Source: Vibrio stylophorae
GTDB lineage: Bacteria > Pseudomonadota > Gammaproteobacteria > Enterobacterales > Vibrionaceae
Direction of reading: 5' to 3'
Assembly: GCF_921293875.1 (NCBI RefSeq)
Contig: NZ_CAKLDI010000001.1
Coordinates: 2,543,915-2,607,914 of the forward strand
Length of the DNA: 64,000 nucleotides
In this document: positions 1 to 10,562 of the stretch, in pieces
How the letters are laid out: each line of letters begins with the position of its first letter
How positions within the stretch are numbered: the first letter of the stretch is position 1
Notes under the pieces: generated by a model
What the model was told of the DNA's origin: nothing
Seen by the model: only the letters and a program-made list of their open reading frames with translations
Databases searched by the model: none
Program-made: the position numbers and the translations under genes

Positions 1-4
1 TCAT
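1..4 (-). CDS. mreC: mreC, start codon only (partial)
   Basis: On the minus strand an ATG at positions 4-2 is preceded by AGGAG about seven bases upstream and follows the mreB stop by roughly 40 bases. In gammaproteobacteria mreC, the inner-membrane partner of the MreB rod-shape complex, directly follows mreB. Only the first codon is inside the window, so the call rests on the ribosome binding site and conserved gene order. Confidence 0.45.
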
Positions 5-45
5 GGTCGAGCTCCTAATTCAAAAAGAGATTGCATCATCAGCAA

Positions 46-1092
<1,047 letters not shown>

Positions 1093-1150
1093 TTAGGGCT
1101 AATCCTGCAAGCATGGTGATTTGTTAAATTCGGCTAAATGTATCAATGGA

Positions 1151-1180
1151 ACTAAACCGCAGCAAGAAAGGATGTGTCAA
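1151..1180 (-). promoter_or_regulatory. Candidate sigma-70 promoter of mreB
   Basis: On the minus strand a consensus -35 TTGACA (1180-1175) is followed after 18 bases by TTTAGT (1156-1151). This is 62 bases upstream of the mreB start and downstream of the mshQ stop. The -35 is perfect and the -10 is mediocre. No terminator was seen between mshQ and this site, so readthrough from the MSHA operon is also possible. Confidence 0.45.
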
Positions 1181-1213
1181 ACCTGCGTTAGATCAGAGTT
1201 TTTCTAATCCAAT

Positions 1214-4200
1214 TCACGGATTACTCTGTATCAAGTCAGTTTCACCACGATAAATCACGCGATCGTTACCACGATATGTACCGAATGTCACAAGGGTAAA
1301 GGGATCTTCATCCCCCTCATTGCGCCAATTGTAACGCAACCAAGCCTGAGGGGAAGGAATTAAACCAACACAATCGCGTGCAACATTTATTCCAGCTGGC
1401 GGGTTTTGTGCTAAACGCAACCAAAATTGTACTTGCTCACGATACAGCGGATCACTCGCTGTGCGATTGGCATCGGCATATAAAACATTGGAAGCACCTG
1501 AATTTACAGTACCTTTCCCGTTTAAACTAGAGCGAGACGAACCTGTTCCACGAGACCAAAGCACCGCTTTACAATAATTGGATCCATCCACTTCACTGCT
1601 TTGATCATCACGATTTAAAGTAAAATATTTACCATTCCAGTACTCCACACGCGTCGGGATCGTCAATTGACCGGCATCATAGGTGCCACCAACGGAATCT
1701 AATACCATTCGACCATAGCGCTGCGTACTACCTTTTAAGTCCTCACCGGGCATGCCCATGACTTGCGTTGCAAAGTCCACACCATCGGGTTTCGTTTTGG
1801 CGTAAACCGCCATCATCAAGGAATCAAATGGTCCATCTGGCGTCGTGGTTCTTGGTGATGCCTGAATCACCTTGCGATCAAAATACACACCCAATGCCTG
1901 TGCTTGACCTAGTCCATTGCGAAGCATCAACTCACTTTCACCGCGATCCCCTGTACCGCGCCAATCACTCAATTGATAACCACCCAATGGTTGGCCATCC
2001 ATTAAATAGGTGCGTGAGGTTTGCCATTGCGGCGTTGCACTTGCATTTGAACCATCTTTGCCGTAACTGGCCAAGCCCACCGTTGCCCTTAACGCTGGCG
2101 AGAAATTGTCGTAGTTTTTCAGTGCGCCACCTTGCTGGTTATAGGCATAGACGGTATAGCCCAGCGCAAAAGGCTGCATCATATAGGTAAAGGCACCACT
2201 GCCTTCACGCAAATCTGAATCATTGACCCCTAAGTGATGGGGATAAAAGCGGCCAAGCGCGCGATCACCGTTATTGATCCGCATGCCTAAATACTGCTGG
2301 TTACTGGCACTCATATCCATGTAAGCAAAACTGCGCAGCGCAATCGTACCTACTTCACTCCAAGTCAAATCAGAGAAACTCAAATAACCATATGCGCCTG
2401 CAGGCTGATTGCTCTTAGGTGCTGGCGCACTAAAATCGCCAGCGTCACCATTGGATGGTGATAACACCCCCATCCAATGAATACCATTGGTCGCCGGCAT
2501 CGATGAAGAAAAATAGTTGGCGGTCACAGGTCGCTGACAGAAATTCTCAGTTCGCACCGAACGAATCGCGCTGTTGTTTTCATCTAGCGTTGAGGTGCCA
2601 TCACTACTTTGCCACACCACTGGTTTTAAACTCAGGCTAAACGGCGTACCTGCAGCAATAAAACCAGGTCCACCTTTTGCGTCACCCGAGCCCCACAGTT
2701 GACCTTGGCTGTTTTTGGGCTCTTCACCATTTTGATCACAAATCGCAAGGGTATATGGACGACTATGAAGCGTCGTTGTACCACTCAATACCTGCGGCAT
2801 GGTGCGTGCACCCATTTTACTGCGATAGAGCGCACGAGTCGCTCGAGGTAAGCAAGATTGCCCTTGCCCGGTTTGATAACAATAAGGATCGCTAACCAGT
2901 GCTTGGGTGACCCCCGCATCTAAATAACGCAATTCAATTTGCGCCTGATCATTCACAAAGTTGACCTGTTTGCGTGTCGAACCATCGGCAAAAGTAATCG
3001 CCTTTTGGCCTGTCGATGGATACTGATAATGCGTATTCAACGTGAGTGTTTTTTGTCCTTGATAGCCAATATGTTGGCTCGCTCTGGTTGCTGTTGCACA
3101 AGCGCGCGCCGTGACCGTGACAAGCTCAGGCTTGCCCGCCACCATTTTCACAGGATTCGGCGTTAGCTCAAAAACCGCAGGCAAAAAGTCATATTGGCCT
3201 TTCACCGGATATTCCGGCATCAAGGCTTCATTGATTAAGCTGTCATCGGCTAGTTTCACCGAAATAGCGGCTTGCTGAATAACCTCACTTTGCAAGTACA
3301 AAGTCAGTGATGGCGGACGCTGAAGGTAATCTTCGCCGGATTCTAGAGGATCTTGTACTTTGGCTTTTATCGAGAGTGTGTTTTGCCCCGGAGCCAAAGC
3401 GCTGCCGCCGACTGCGGCTGCAAACCAATGAGCTTGAGCTGGTACACTCACCTCAATGCTCTCTTCAGCTTCAGCGCCCTGTAGCGGCGCATCAGCAAAG
3501 AGGTAAAAATCGACACGTTGGCGCTCACACAATAGGCCTTGGCTACGCTGCGGATGCACTTTGAGCACATAGGTTTTGGCATCAAAGCACTTACTGTTCC
3601 CTTCGATTCGGCTGTTATTGAACATATTTAACTGGCAAGCCGTCACCGAGCCAACCACATGCGCGTTGTTTGACATCTCCACGGGGCCCTCAGCATATAC
3701 ACGCCCCGAAAATTCACCACGGGTATCAATTTTCAAATTGTAATGAACATTACTGGGATCGGTTGGCACTGGACAGCCCCCAGCGTAATAGCCAAAGACC
3801 GTCAGCTGATCTGGGGTGTTGGCAGTCACCACGTTGCCACCCAAAGCACTGTAGCGATGCGGCCCCTCATTACGAGGAGAATTTAAATGAAAAGTCACAT
3901 CCCCCAAAATGGTCACAGTTGCGCCTTGCGTAATATTCACACCTTCATCAAACCAAAAGTCGCCACTTTCAAAAGTCACGTGATCGCCGTAGGAAAGCCC
4001 CATGGATGTTTTAAATGCTGAGTTAGCGCCCTTATATCGAAAATAGTGGCAGCCTTGAAAATACTGGCCATCAAAGCTTTCATGTGGACCATGATCAGGT
4101 TTGAGCCATATCCCGTGAAGGACATCATGCACTTGACAGTTACTCGGGATATTCGCTGGCCACTCCAGCGCTTTTTTCTGTGCTGGACGCCCGTCGATAC

Positions 4201-5509
4201 TACAGGTAACCAGTTTCCCATCACGGTCATAACACTTGGTGTCTCGCTCAAAGGTCGCGCGGTCAAATCCTAGCTCACCATGAGCTCGACCTTGGTGCAG
4301 AACACGATTAAAGCCTGAGATTTTGGCATTGCCGCTCAGTAATACCTGATTATTGGGTTGATAGTTAAATTGCCCTGAATTGTTCGATGATTCTTGCCAA
4401 GTTTGAGCGGGTCCAGGGAACAATTCGCAGTGATCCACGGTAATCGGCGCAGGCTTTTTCGCGCGCATAAAATAACCCACCGCCTCACTGGTGTGCTCTC
4501 GACTATTGTCACCACGATTTTTAAATTCATCGTAAAAAAAGCTCACTTCCCAAGGCGCTCTAGGGATATCGCTGGGTTGTAGCAAACAGCGTTTTAGCCA
4601 GCCGCCATCAGTACCTTTACGTGATTGCGCAGAGCCCACCAGAATCGGTGCGCTTGAGGGATCAATATCGCCATAAATGGGATGTAAAGATGATGAATAA
4701 CCAATGGCCACGCCGCAGGCTTCTTCCACCGGATAATTGGTGCGTAGCGTATTCGCCGTTGAAATACCGTTGGTTGCACGATAGAGATAGGTGCCATCAT
4801 CATAAGTTTGATTACCAGTCACCGCCAAAATACCGATCACTTCATCTTCATCAAGCTCTCGACTATCGGACTGCCAATAGGCACCGGAACGCTCAAGTAA
4901 GACATTCACACTGCGATCAGTTACATTATTTTGCGCTGTGGTTAGCCATGCCGTTGATGGCTCGCGATCCTCAAGCTCTTCCTCATAATTGTTCTGAGTT
5001 TGAATTTGGCTAATCACCACAGCGTTGCGAATTGATGAACCAAAATTAACGCGATTCCATTTTACTTTTTTGTCGCGGTCGCCTTGTAAAATGGCGCGAT
5101 CGGTTTCAATGGTTGTGGCCACAACCGTCAAATCACCCAGCTGATGGGTACCAGGTAATACCGCAATATAGTCAAAGCTTTTACCCAAGTTTTGATTATG
5201 GTCCACGGTGTATCCAATCCGTCCACCATAGGTTCGCCGCACAACGGCGTAATCAAAATCAACTTTCCAATCCCCCGAGCGAGAGAGATAAACCTGACGC
5301 ACAAATAGCTTCCCGCGCGGCTCTTGCTCTGAGCTATAACGGTTAGGCGTCATCAAAAAGACAATAGGGGTTTGTTTATATTGATTTTGCAAAACCAGAT
5401 CCCCTTGGCTGGGATCCCATCGACCAAATTCTATCCATGAGGTTGCATTTGCCATACTGGTAACGCACAGCAAACAAAGAGTTAAGCACAATGACCGCAG
5501 CAAGCTCAT
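1214..5509 (-). CDS. mshQ: MSHA biogenesis protein MshQ, large secreted protein
   Basis: 1431 residues, the last gene of the MSHA locus. An N-terminal signal peptide of about 22 residues (MSLLRSLCLTLCLLCVTSMANA) predicts export. The region after it (about 25-240) is a beta-rich module with a repeated aromatic pattern, possibly lectin-like, though I cannot prove this by eye. The middle (about 350-690) is cysteine-containing and beta-rich. The C-terminal half (about 840-1420) resembles the DUF6701 region typical of MshQ. The start is 21 bases after the mshP stop. MshQ is known from the MSHA locus of Vibrio cholerae; its exact role (tip adhesin or assembly factor) is not settled. The call rests on position, size and C-terminal similarity. 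Confidence 0.9.
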   Translation of the reverse strand: MSLLRSLCLTLCLLCVTSMANATSWIEFGRWDPSQGDLVLQNQYKQTPIVFLMTPNRYSSEQEPRGKLFVRQVYLSRSGDWKVDFDYAVVRRTYGGRIGYTVDHNQNLGKSFDYIAVLPGTHQLGDLTVVATTIETDRAILQGDRDKKVKWNRVNFGSSIRNAVVISQIQTQNNYEEELEDREPSTAWLTTAQNNVTDRSVNVLLERSGAYWQSDSRELDEDEVIGILAVTGNQTYDDGTYLYRATNGISTANTLRTNYPVEEACGVAIGYSSSLHPIYGDIDPSSAPILVGSAQSRKGTDGGWLKRCLLQPSDIPRAPWEVSFFYDEFKNRGDNSREHTSEAVGYFMRAKKPAPITVDHCELFPGPAQTWQESSNNSGQFNYQPNNQVLLSGNAKISGFNRVLHQGRAHGELGFDRATFERDTKCYDRDGKLVTCSIDGRPAQKKALEWPANIPSNCQVHDVLHGIWLKPDHGPHESFDGQYFQGCHYFRYKGANSAFKTSMGLSYGDHVTFESGDFWFDEGVNITQGATVTILGDVTFHLNSPRNEGPHRYSALGGNVVTANTPDQLTVFGYYAGGCPVPTDPSNVHYNLKIDTRGEFSGRVYAEGPVEMSNNAHVVGSVTACQLNMFNNSRIEGNSKCFDAKTYVLKVHPQRSQGLLCERQRVDFYLFADAPLQGAEAEESIEVSVPAQAHWFAAAVGGSALAPGQNTLSIKAKVQDPLESGEDYLQRPPSLTLYLQSEVIQQAAISVKLADDSLINEALMPEYPVKGQYDFLPAVFELTPNPVKMVAGKPELVTVTARACATATRASQHIGYQGQKTLTLNTHYQYPSTGQKAITFADGSTRKQVNFVNDQAQIELRYLDAGVTQALVSDPYCYQTGQGQSCLPRATRALYRSKMGARTMPQVLSGTTTLHSRPYTLAICDQNGEEPKNSQGQLWGSGDAKGGPGFIAAGTPFSLSLKPVVWQSSDGTSTLDENNSAIRSVRTENFCQRPVTANYFSSSMPATNGIHWMGVLSPSNGDAGDFSAPAPKSNQPAGAYGYLSFSDLTWSEVGTIALRSFAYMDMSASNQQYLGMRINNGDRALGRFYPHHLGVNDSDLREGSGAFTYMMQPFALGYTVYAYNQQGGALKNYDNFSPALRATVGLASYGKDGSNASATPQWQTSRTYLMDGQPLGGYQLSDWRGTGDRGESELMLRNGLGQAQALGVYFDRKVIQASPRTTTPDGPFDSLMMAVYAKTKPDGVDFATQVMGMPGEDLKGSTQRYGRMVLDSVGGTYDAGQLTIPTRVEYWNGKYFTLNRDDQSSEVDGSNYCKAVLWSRGTGSSRSSLNGKGTVNSGASNVLYADANRTASDPLYREQVQFWLRLAQNPPAGINVARDCVGLIPSPQAWLRYNWRNEGDEDPFTLVTFGTYRGNDRVIYRGETDLIQSNP

Positions 5510-5530
5510 AGCATCCTCATGTTATTGGTT

Positions 5531-6013
5531 CTAGTTATGGAGATTTTTGGCCCACACATCTTGGTGGCGTGACACTTGAAACATATCAGTGCCACAGGTC
5601 CCAGTACTCAAGATGCGATAGGCGGTATAGCGTTGATCTCTGTCGATCACTTCAGTACTGGTGCAACTCACCTGCACCGCACAACCGTAGAGTCCCGTTG
5701 CCCCCGGCATTTTGGTACTCGGTGCACTGAGATTGTGATATTGGCACACGGCTGGACCGCCGCTCAAAGGAAATAGCCGAGTCAGCGCCCAATCAGCGCC
5801 GCTTTGCGCTGCAAACCAAGCACGAGTCGCCATCACCTCTTTGGTGGTGGTATCGACGCTAGAGGCATTAATTCGCATCATGGCAATGGCCAATGATGCC
5901 ATCACCACCAAAATAAAGACGATGAGCACCAGCATATTACCGCGCTGGTGACGCAGCCCTTGAACACCACATGGCTGGCCAAGTTGTTGCCTAGCTTGTT
6001 GATTAAGGAACAT
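5531..6013 (-). CDS. mshP: MSHA biogenesis protein MshP
   Basis: 160 residues. A hydrophobic segment at about residues 28-46 follows a basic RHQRGN stretch, giving a pilin-like N-terminal helix without the canonical GFTLxE processing site. The remainder is periplasmic with several cysteines, including CQYH and CAVQVSC. The ATG overlaps the end of mshO by 11 bases, which implies translational coupling. MshP is a minor component of the MSHA structural operon. Identification rests on the MshO-MshP-MshQ order and the N-terminal pattern. Confidence 0.88.
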   Translation of the reverse strand: MFLNQQARQQLGQPCGVQGLRHQRGNMLVLIVFILVVMASLAIAMMRINASSVDTTTKEVMATRAWFAAQSGADWALTRLFPLSGGPAVCQYHNLSAPSTKMPGATGLYGCAVQVSCTSTEVIDRDQRYTAYRILSTGTCGTDMFQVSRHQDVWAKNLHN

Positions 6014-6764
6014 TGATCACCTGCACATCGTTGCTGTATCGGCTCTCTTCACCTTCCGCACTAAAGCGCAAATCAAAGTGAACCAATGCACTTCGCACCA
6101 AACTTGCCGCTTCATAGACAAAGCCACTACTCGCGGGCACCAATTCATCAGCCAGTAGCGCACGCTGACCAAACTGCTCACGGGTCAACTCACCCTGAGA
6201 ATTGACACAAAATGTAACCCAAGCCAAACGATGATAAAGGTATGCACGTTGTCCTGGCGAACCCGATAAAAAGGCACTTTGATTAGCGAGATCAGGGATA
6301 ATCGTGAGCTGCTGCTGGCCATAAGAAACCGTCGGTGTCGATTGACGCAAACTATCATCACGCAGCTGCCTTGGGGTCATTGCATTAATAGCAATACGAT
6401 ATTGTTTGAGATTGAAAGGTAAGCGTTCAGGTTGCCAAAACACCACAGGAAACTGGTGCTCCCCAGGATTGGGCAAGCGAAGGTAAAACCCCACTTCGGT
6501 AATGGGCATAAATTGCAGGCACTGATAGCGACCATCGGCAATTGGATTTGTGACCGAAATACTGTTGGGCAGTGCGTGACGCAGCTCTTTGGTCAATCGC
6601 GCCACCGCGAAACGTGCTTGTGATTGCAAACGCTCACGCACCACAGTTTCTGTATAACCACGCGCGCCAAGCTCAACATAATTACCAATCGCCAAGGTTA
6701 AAATACCTAAGACAATCAGGGTTACAACCAGCTCAACTAAGGTAAAGCCACTCTGGCGCTTCAT
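6003..6764 (-). CDS. mshO: MSHA minor prepilin MshO
   Basis: 253 residues. Type IV prepilin leader MKRQSG followed by FTLVELVVTLIVLGIL, so PilD-type peptidase would cut after Gly and methylate Phe. The body is large for a pseudopilin, like GspJ/PilW-type minor pilins. The start is the ATG at 6764, which shares its A with the TGA stop of mshD (TGATG); an in-frame TTG one codon earlier is less likely. It probably acts in priming or capping the MSHA pilus. Confidence 0.92.
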   Translation of the reverse strand: MKRQSGFTLVELVVTLIVLGILTLAIGNYVELGARGYTETVVRERLQSQARFAVARLTKELRHALPNSISVTNPIADGRYQCLQFMPITEVGFYLRLPNPGEHQFPVVFWQPERLPFNLKQYRIAINAMTPRQLRDDSLRQSTPTVSYGQQQLTIIPDLANQSAFLSGSPGQRAYLYHRLAWVTFCVNSQGELTREQFGQRALLADELVPASSGFVYEAASLVRSALVHFDLRFSAEGEESRYSNDVQVINVP

Positions 6765-7363
6765 CAATAATTCCCCTTATAGGCTGCATATTGATACTCA
6801 CCCCAATGCTGTGTTTTCACTTCAAGCTCAACACGTTTAAAGAGGCGATTGGCTTTGATGGTTGGATTATCGGCACGCGCATCAAAGTTGCTGTCATAAA
6901 TCACAGACACATCGACGACAAATTGGTTGTAATCATCAGCAATACTTTCACCCAAAATATCACTTAACCGTCCTCGCCATGGCGAGCCGTTACATTCGCG
7001 TGCGCTATCAGCCCAGCAGCCAATGTAATCATCCACATCGGTCAATGCAAAACGCGCTTCGCCCACATCTGGACCAAGTGTCGATGAACAAGTTGGGGGC
7101 GTGGGAAACTCAAGGCTGGGACTTTGATCGCAGCGAACAATGCCACCATCTGGGTCACTATTTTGATCATATTGACGCGCTAAAATTTCATTGAGTAGCG
7201 TCTCAGCCAAAGCACTGGCACGCGCTTGATAATGCGGCTGCGCTGATTGCTGCCATTGTGGAAAAAGCATGCCAGTCATAATCATCAACGCAAAACCAAG
7301 CACCACAATAGCAACGATGCTTTCGATAAGCGTAAAACCCCGTTGTTTCTTAGGAGCAAGCAT
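6764..7363 (-). CDS. mshD: MSHA minor prepilin MshD
   Basis: 199 residues from the chosen ATG at 7363. This start gives the leader MLAPKKQRG followed by FTLIESIVAIVVLGFAL, a standard type IV prepilin N-terminus. A longer frame reaching back to 7453 lies inside mshC and would bury the prepilin signal 39 residues in, so it was rejected. The start overlaps the mshC end by 14 bases and a Shine-Dalgarno-like run is weak, so coupling to mshC translation is likely. The C-terminal domain contains four or more cysteines. Confidence 0.92.
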   Translation of the reverse strand: MLAPKKQRGFTLIESIVAIVVLGFALMIMTGMLFPQWQQSAQPHYQARASALAETLLNEILARQYDQNSDPDGGIVRCDQSPSLEFPTPPTCSSTLGPDVGEARFALTDVDDYIGCWADSARECNGSPWRGRLSDILGESIADDYNQFVVDVSVIYDSNFDARADNPTIKANRLFKRVELEVKTQHWGEYQYAAYKGNY

Positions 7364-7847
7364 CAATAAAGCCCTCACTATAGATACACAACGCAGCGCG
7401 CTCTTCATCCACAAATTCAATGCGGCAAGGGAAATTAAAACACAGCCTTGCACCAGAAGATTTGATTGGCTGGCCTAATGCTGAAAAATAGATACGATTC
7501 GGGGTTTGATGATCGCGCTTCACTTGCACGCCATCCAAGGGCAAGACCGCTGAAGCGTCTGCGGGTAGATTGGGACACCCAGAAAGCACACGGCCAAAGG
7601 TGCCAGCCGCACTTTCAACTTCAAGAGCATAACATTGAGGCGCATTGCCTAAACGGGCGCTTGCATGCTGCATCGCGTACAGCTGCACCTGCCGAGCAAT
7701 GGAAATTGCTTGGTCGCGTTTAGCAATGGCTTCAAAACCACTGCGGCCAGCAAATTTGCTGACCGCATAGAGGCTTAATATCGCCAGCAAAACAATCACC
7801 ACCACCAGTTCCATGAGCGTGAAACCAGCTTGGCGATTATTTTGCAT
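7350..7847 (-). CDS. mshC: MSHA minor prepilin MshC
   Basis: 165 residues from the ATG at 7847, which yields the short leader MQNNRQAG before FTLMELVVVIVLLAIL. The in-frame ATG at 7859 and a TTG at 7871, overlapping the mshA stop, are possible earlier starts; none has a good ribosome binding site. The mature part has the N-terminal pilin helix and a small globular domain with cysteines near the end (CIYSEGFIDAC). The gene follows mshA closely and is probably translated by coupling. Confidence 0.9.
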   Translation of the reverse strand: MQNNRQAGFTLMELVVVIVLLAILSLYAVSKFAGRSGFEAIAKRDQAISIARQVQLYAMQHASARLGNAPQCYALEVESAAGTFGRVLSGCPNLPADASAVLPLDGVQVKRDHQTPNRIYFSALGQPIKSSGARLCFNFPCRIEFVDEERAALCIYSEGFIDACS

Positions 7848-7864
7848 ATTGCACTGCATCGATA

Positions 7865-8290
7865 TTAGCAACCACTCTCAACAACAGTAATTGTTGGTGC
7901 GTCACCATCTGCTGCAGGTGCAGCATAAGTCACTTTACAGTTAGTAATTGCAGGCTTGAAGTTGATTTCACCAGCAGTCCCCAAATCCCAATCAGATAGC
8001 TCAACTACTTTTGAAAGATCAGCTGCAGTCACATAACCAAATGTAGTCGCTACTTTAGTACCATTAACATCGATTTCGCCTGGATTTGCTTTCTCTTGGC
8101 CTGCAACCGCTGCTTTTGCGTAAACTTGTGAGTTCGCGCCTTTCACTGCAGCTACGACGCCTTGAAGTGCTGCACCACGTGCATCTTCTTGCATACCCAA
8201 GAATTTAGGTGCTGCAGTCACAGCCAAAATACCAAGGATCACGATAACGACCACTAGTTCAATTAGAGTAAAACCAGCTTGTTTTTTCAT
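7865..8290 (-). CDS. mshA: MSHA major pilin MshA
   Basis: 141 residues. Class IVa prepilin with leader MKKQAG and mature N-terminus FTLIELVVVIVILGILAVTAAPKF, which keeps the essential Glu5. Two cysteines near the C-terminus (ITNCKV and the last residue of VVESGC) form the predicted D-region disulfide loop. A good ribosome binding site (GGAGA, seven bases upstream) and the 51-base gap from mshB fit high expression. The pilin polymerises into the mannose-sensitive haemagglutinin pilus used for surface attachment and phage binding in V. cholerae. The exposed C-terminal part is Ala/Asp-rich and is the region expected to vary between strains. Confidence 0.95.
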   Translation of the reverse strand: MKKQAGFTLIELVVVIVILGILAVTAAPKFLGMQEDARGAALQGVVAAVKGANSQVYAKAAVAGQEKANPGEIDVNGTKVATTFGYVTAADLSKVVELSDWDLGTAGEINFKPAITNCKVTYAAPAADGDAPTITVVESGC

Positions 8291-8341
8291 ATTACTTCTC
8301 CACTTTCGCTATAAGTGTTTATTTTTGAAGCCATTGCTGGC

Positions 8342-8863
8342 TCATTGTAAATTCACTTTAACTCGCCCCAAATTTGGGACATAGGTAAAGTTGTGGTGGG
8401 GGCGCATCCCCTGGGTATAACGACAGCCTTGATGGCTACCGTCGCTATAGGTTGAAACCTGATAATCAGTGCCAGCATTCGAGTGAATCGAACCACTTGG
8501 CCCGTTTTGTAACAAATTCTGCAATAGTGCCGCGCAGTCTTGCGCTGATGGCACACCGACCCCAGCATTTGAACCCTGCAATGCATAGGGATAACCCGGA
8601 CGATCTTTCGTTAATAAAAAGATCACCCCGTCATAATTCACTTGATTATGACCCGAGCTATCACTTGGTCGACCACGCGCTTCCCATTGCGCGCGAGCGG
8701 CAATAACCGCGGAGGAGAAACTACCACTAACCCCCTCAATACTCGCTTTTTTTGCCTCTTCACTGACATCAAAAAAACGAGGCAAAGCAACTGCCGATAA
8801 AAGACCGATAATCACAATCACAATCACCAATTCGATCAGTGAAAAGCCGCGACTTTTATTCAT
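8342..8863 (-). CDS. mshB: MSHA prepilin MshB
   Basis: 173 residues. Prepilin leader MNKSRG followed by FSLIELVIVIVIIGLLSAVALPRFFDVS, then a C-terminal domain with two cysteines (QDCAALL and QGCRYT). It is the first gene of the structural part mshB-A-C-D-O-P-Q. It is separated from mshF by only 30 bases, so a promoter for the pilin genes, if present, would lie inside mshF. Confidence 0.93.
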   Translation of the reverse strand: MNKSRGFSLIELVIVIVIIGLLSAVALPRFFDVSEEAKKASIEGVSGSFSSAVIAARAQWEARGRPSDSSGHNQVNYDGVIFLLTKDRPGYPYALQGSNAGVGVPSAQDCAALLQNLLQNGPSGSIHSNAGTDYQVSTYSDGSHQGCRYTQGMRPHHNFTYVPNLGRVKVNLQ

Positions 8864-8893
8864 TTTAATTGTCCTCGCGTCAAAATTTTGTGC

Positions 8894-9370
8894 CTAATGC
8901 GTTGCTTTTAATACGAAGCTAAATTCTTCATTTTTCCAGAAAATTTGCAAGACATATTGTGATATCAATCCAAATTCACAAAGCAACCCTGGTGCCAATG
9001 GATTGGCGCTTTGGGCGCGCAATTGTACGGCCTCTCCGAAGAATTGACCGTTTTTATCCGCTAATAGCCGATATTGCGCTAGGCAAGAAAAGTTGCCATT
9101 TTCCATCGCAAATGGCCAACCTTCTCCATAGTAGCGAATCGTACCACTGCAATTTTCTGCCGGCTTATTGGCTAACAGCCAATCCCCGCGCTGCGCTTGA
9201 ATGCTGATATCAATCTCTTGCAATAATAGATCCAATGCGGCCTGTTCACTGGGTTTCATTAATTGCATCACCGCGTGAATCACGCCACCGATGAGCACCA
9301 CAACCAGCGCGGCCCAAAACCAAAACGCCATGGATGCAAAATGGGCTTTAAACGCCGCGCGCGACATCAT
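8894..9370 (-). CDS. mshF: MSHA biogenesis protein MshF
   Basis: 158 residues with one N-terminal transmembrane segment (about 12-32, WFWAALVVVLIGGVIHAV) and a small periplasmic domain. The start overlaps the end of mshG by 23 bases; two adjacent ATG codons (9370 and 9367) are both possible. MshF is the last gene of the assembly block in known MSHA loci. Its molecular role is not established; identification is by position, topology and size. Confidence 0.85.
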   Translation of the reverse strand: MMSRAAFKAHFASMAFWFWAALVVVLIGGVIHAVMQLMKPSEQAALDLLLQEIDISIQAQRGDWLLANKPAENCSGTIRYYGEGWPFAMENGNFSCLAQYRLLADKNGQFFGEAVQLRAQSANPLAPGLLCEFGLISQYVLQIFWKNEEFSFVLKATH

Positions 9371-10562
9371 AAATATTCCACATCGGCAAGAAGATCCCGA
9401 GCGCCAAAATCAGCACCATACCGGCAACCAACATCAGCAAAATCGGCTCAATCCGCGCAGTCAATGTGCGTAGATCGTAATCCACCTCACGATCGTAAAA
9501 ATCCGCTACTTCCAATAACAAATCATCAATCTGACCCGTTTCTTCGCCAACAGCCAACATTTGTTGTACCAAAGGGGTAAACACGCCAATTTGTGTCGCT
9601 GTAGCAGCAATGGACGCGCCACTTTCAATGGCACTTTTCATCTCCGCTAGGCGCGTCTCAAGATAGCGGTTACCCAGCGCTTCTGCTGCCAACCCAACCC
9701 CTTGGTTGAGCGGCACGCCAGCTCTTGTCATCAGCGCAAAGGTGCGACTAAAACGCGATAATTGTGCGCGGTTGACAATGGAGCCCACAATAGGAAATCT
9801 CAATCGCCAGTGATCCCAAATTAACTCGCCTTTTTCACTACGTCGCCAATGAGAAAAACCAAGGGTCGCGACTAACACCAAGCCCAATAACAAAGGCCAA
9901 AAGTCGACGAAAAAATTTGAAGTCCCTAGTAGCAACTTAGTGACCCAAGGCAGCTCCACACCAAATCGAGCAAACATGGAGGCAAATTTCGGAATCACAA
10001 AAATATTCAACACCACCATCGCTAAAGCGATCGCAGATAACACGAAGAGCGGATAGCGCATCGCTGATTTAATGCGTTTGCGTGTTTCCAACTCCTGTTC
10101 GTAATAGTTCGCTAATTGCAGCAAAGATTGATCAAGACGACCGGTGTTTTCACCCACATGCAGCATGGCGATAAATAAGCGGCTAAAAATACGCGGATGC
10201 TGCGCCACCGCGCTCGATAAACTATGGCCATTGGTCAGGTCAATGCCCACTTGATTGAGGGTTTGTCCTAATAATTTGTCATCGGTGCTTTGTGCCAAAC
10301 CATGAATCGCCCGCAAAATTGGCACCCCAGCCTTGGTTAAGCTATAAAGCTGGCGACAAAAGATCACCATCAACTCTAGTGGTACTTGGCGATGAAACAG
10401 TTGGCTCAAATCAGGCAATCCCGCTTTTGCGGGCTCTATGCGATCAGCCATAATGCCTTGGCTGATCAATTGCGCCATAGCACTGTCGGTGTGCGCAGCT
10501 TCAATATGACCGCGAACATTTTTACCTTGGCTATCTCGCCCCTGATAGGAAAACCGAGCCAT
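9348..10562 (-). CDS. mshG: MSHA platform protein MshG (PilC/GspF family)
   Basis: 404 residues with two T2SF domains (about 70-190 and 270-395) and transmembrane segments near 170-190, 215-235 and 375-395. The family's GExTGxLD-type motif occurs in both halves (GENTGRLDQ near 138 and GEETGQIDD near 340). It is the inner-membrane platform on which MshE acts to extrude the pilus. The ATG overlaps the mshE stop by one base (TAATG). Confidence 0.96.
   Translation of the reverse strand: MARFSYQGRDSQGKNVRGHIEAAHTDSAMAQLISQGIMADRIEPAKAGLPDLSQLFHRQVPLELMVIFCRQLYSLTKAGVPILRAIHGLAQSTDDKLLGQTLNQVGIDLTNGHSLSSAVAQHPRIFSRLFIAMLHVGENTGRLDQSLLQLANYYEQELETRKRIKSAMRYPLFVLSAIALAMVVLNIFVIPKFASMFARFGVELPWVTKLLLGTSNFFVDFWPLLLGLVLVATLGFSHWRRSEKGELIWDHWRLRFPIVGSIVNRAQLSRFSRTFALMTRAGVPLNQGVGLAAEALGNRYLETRLAEMKSAIESGASIAATATQIGVFTPLVQQMLAVGEETGQIDDLLLEVADFYDREVDYDLRTLTARIEPILLMLVAGMVLILALGIFLPMWNIYDVARGV

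Noticed and set aside
4621-5013. 130-codon plus-strand frame antisense to mshQ, and similar frames across mshQ, mreB, tamB and sypC
   Set aside because: Shadow frames opposite strong coding sequence, rich in His/Arg/Ser, without domains or start signals.
7363-7453. N-terminal extension of mshD by 30 residues
   Set aside because: It would place the prepilin cleavage site far from the N-terminus and lies inside mshC.
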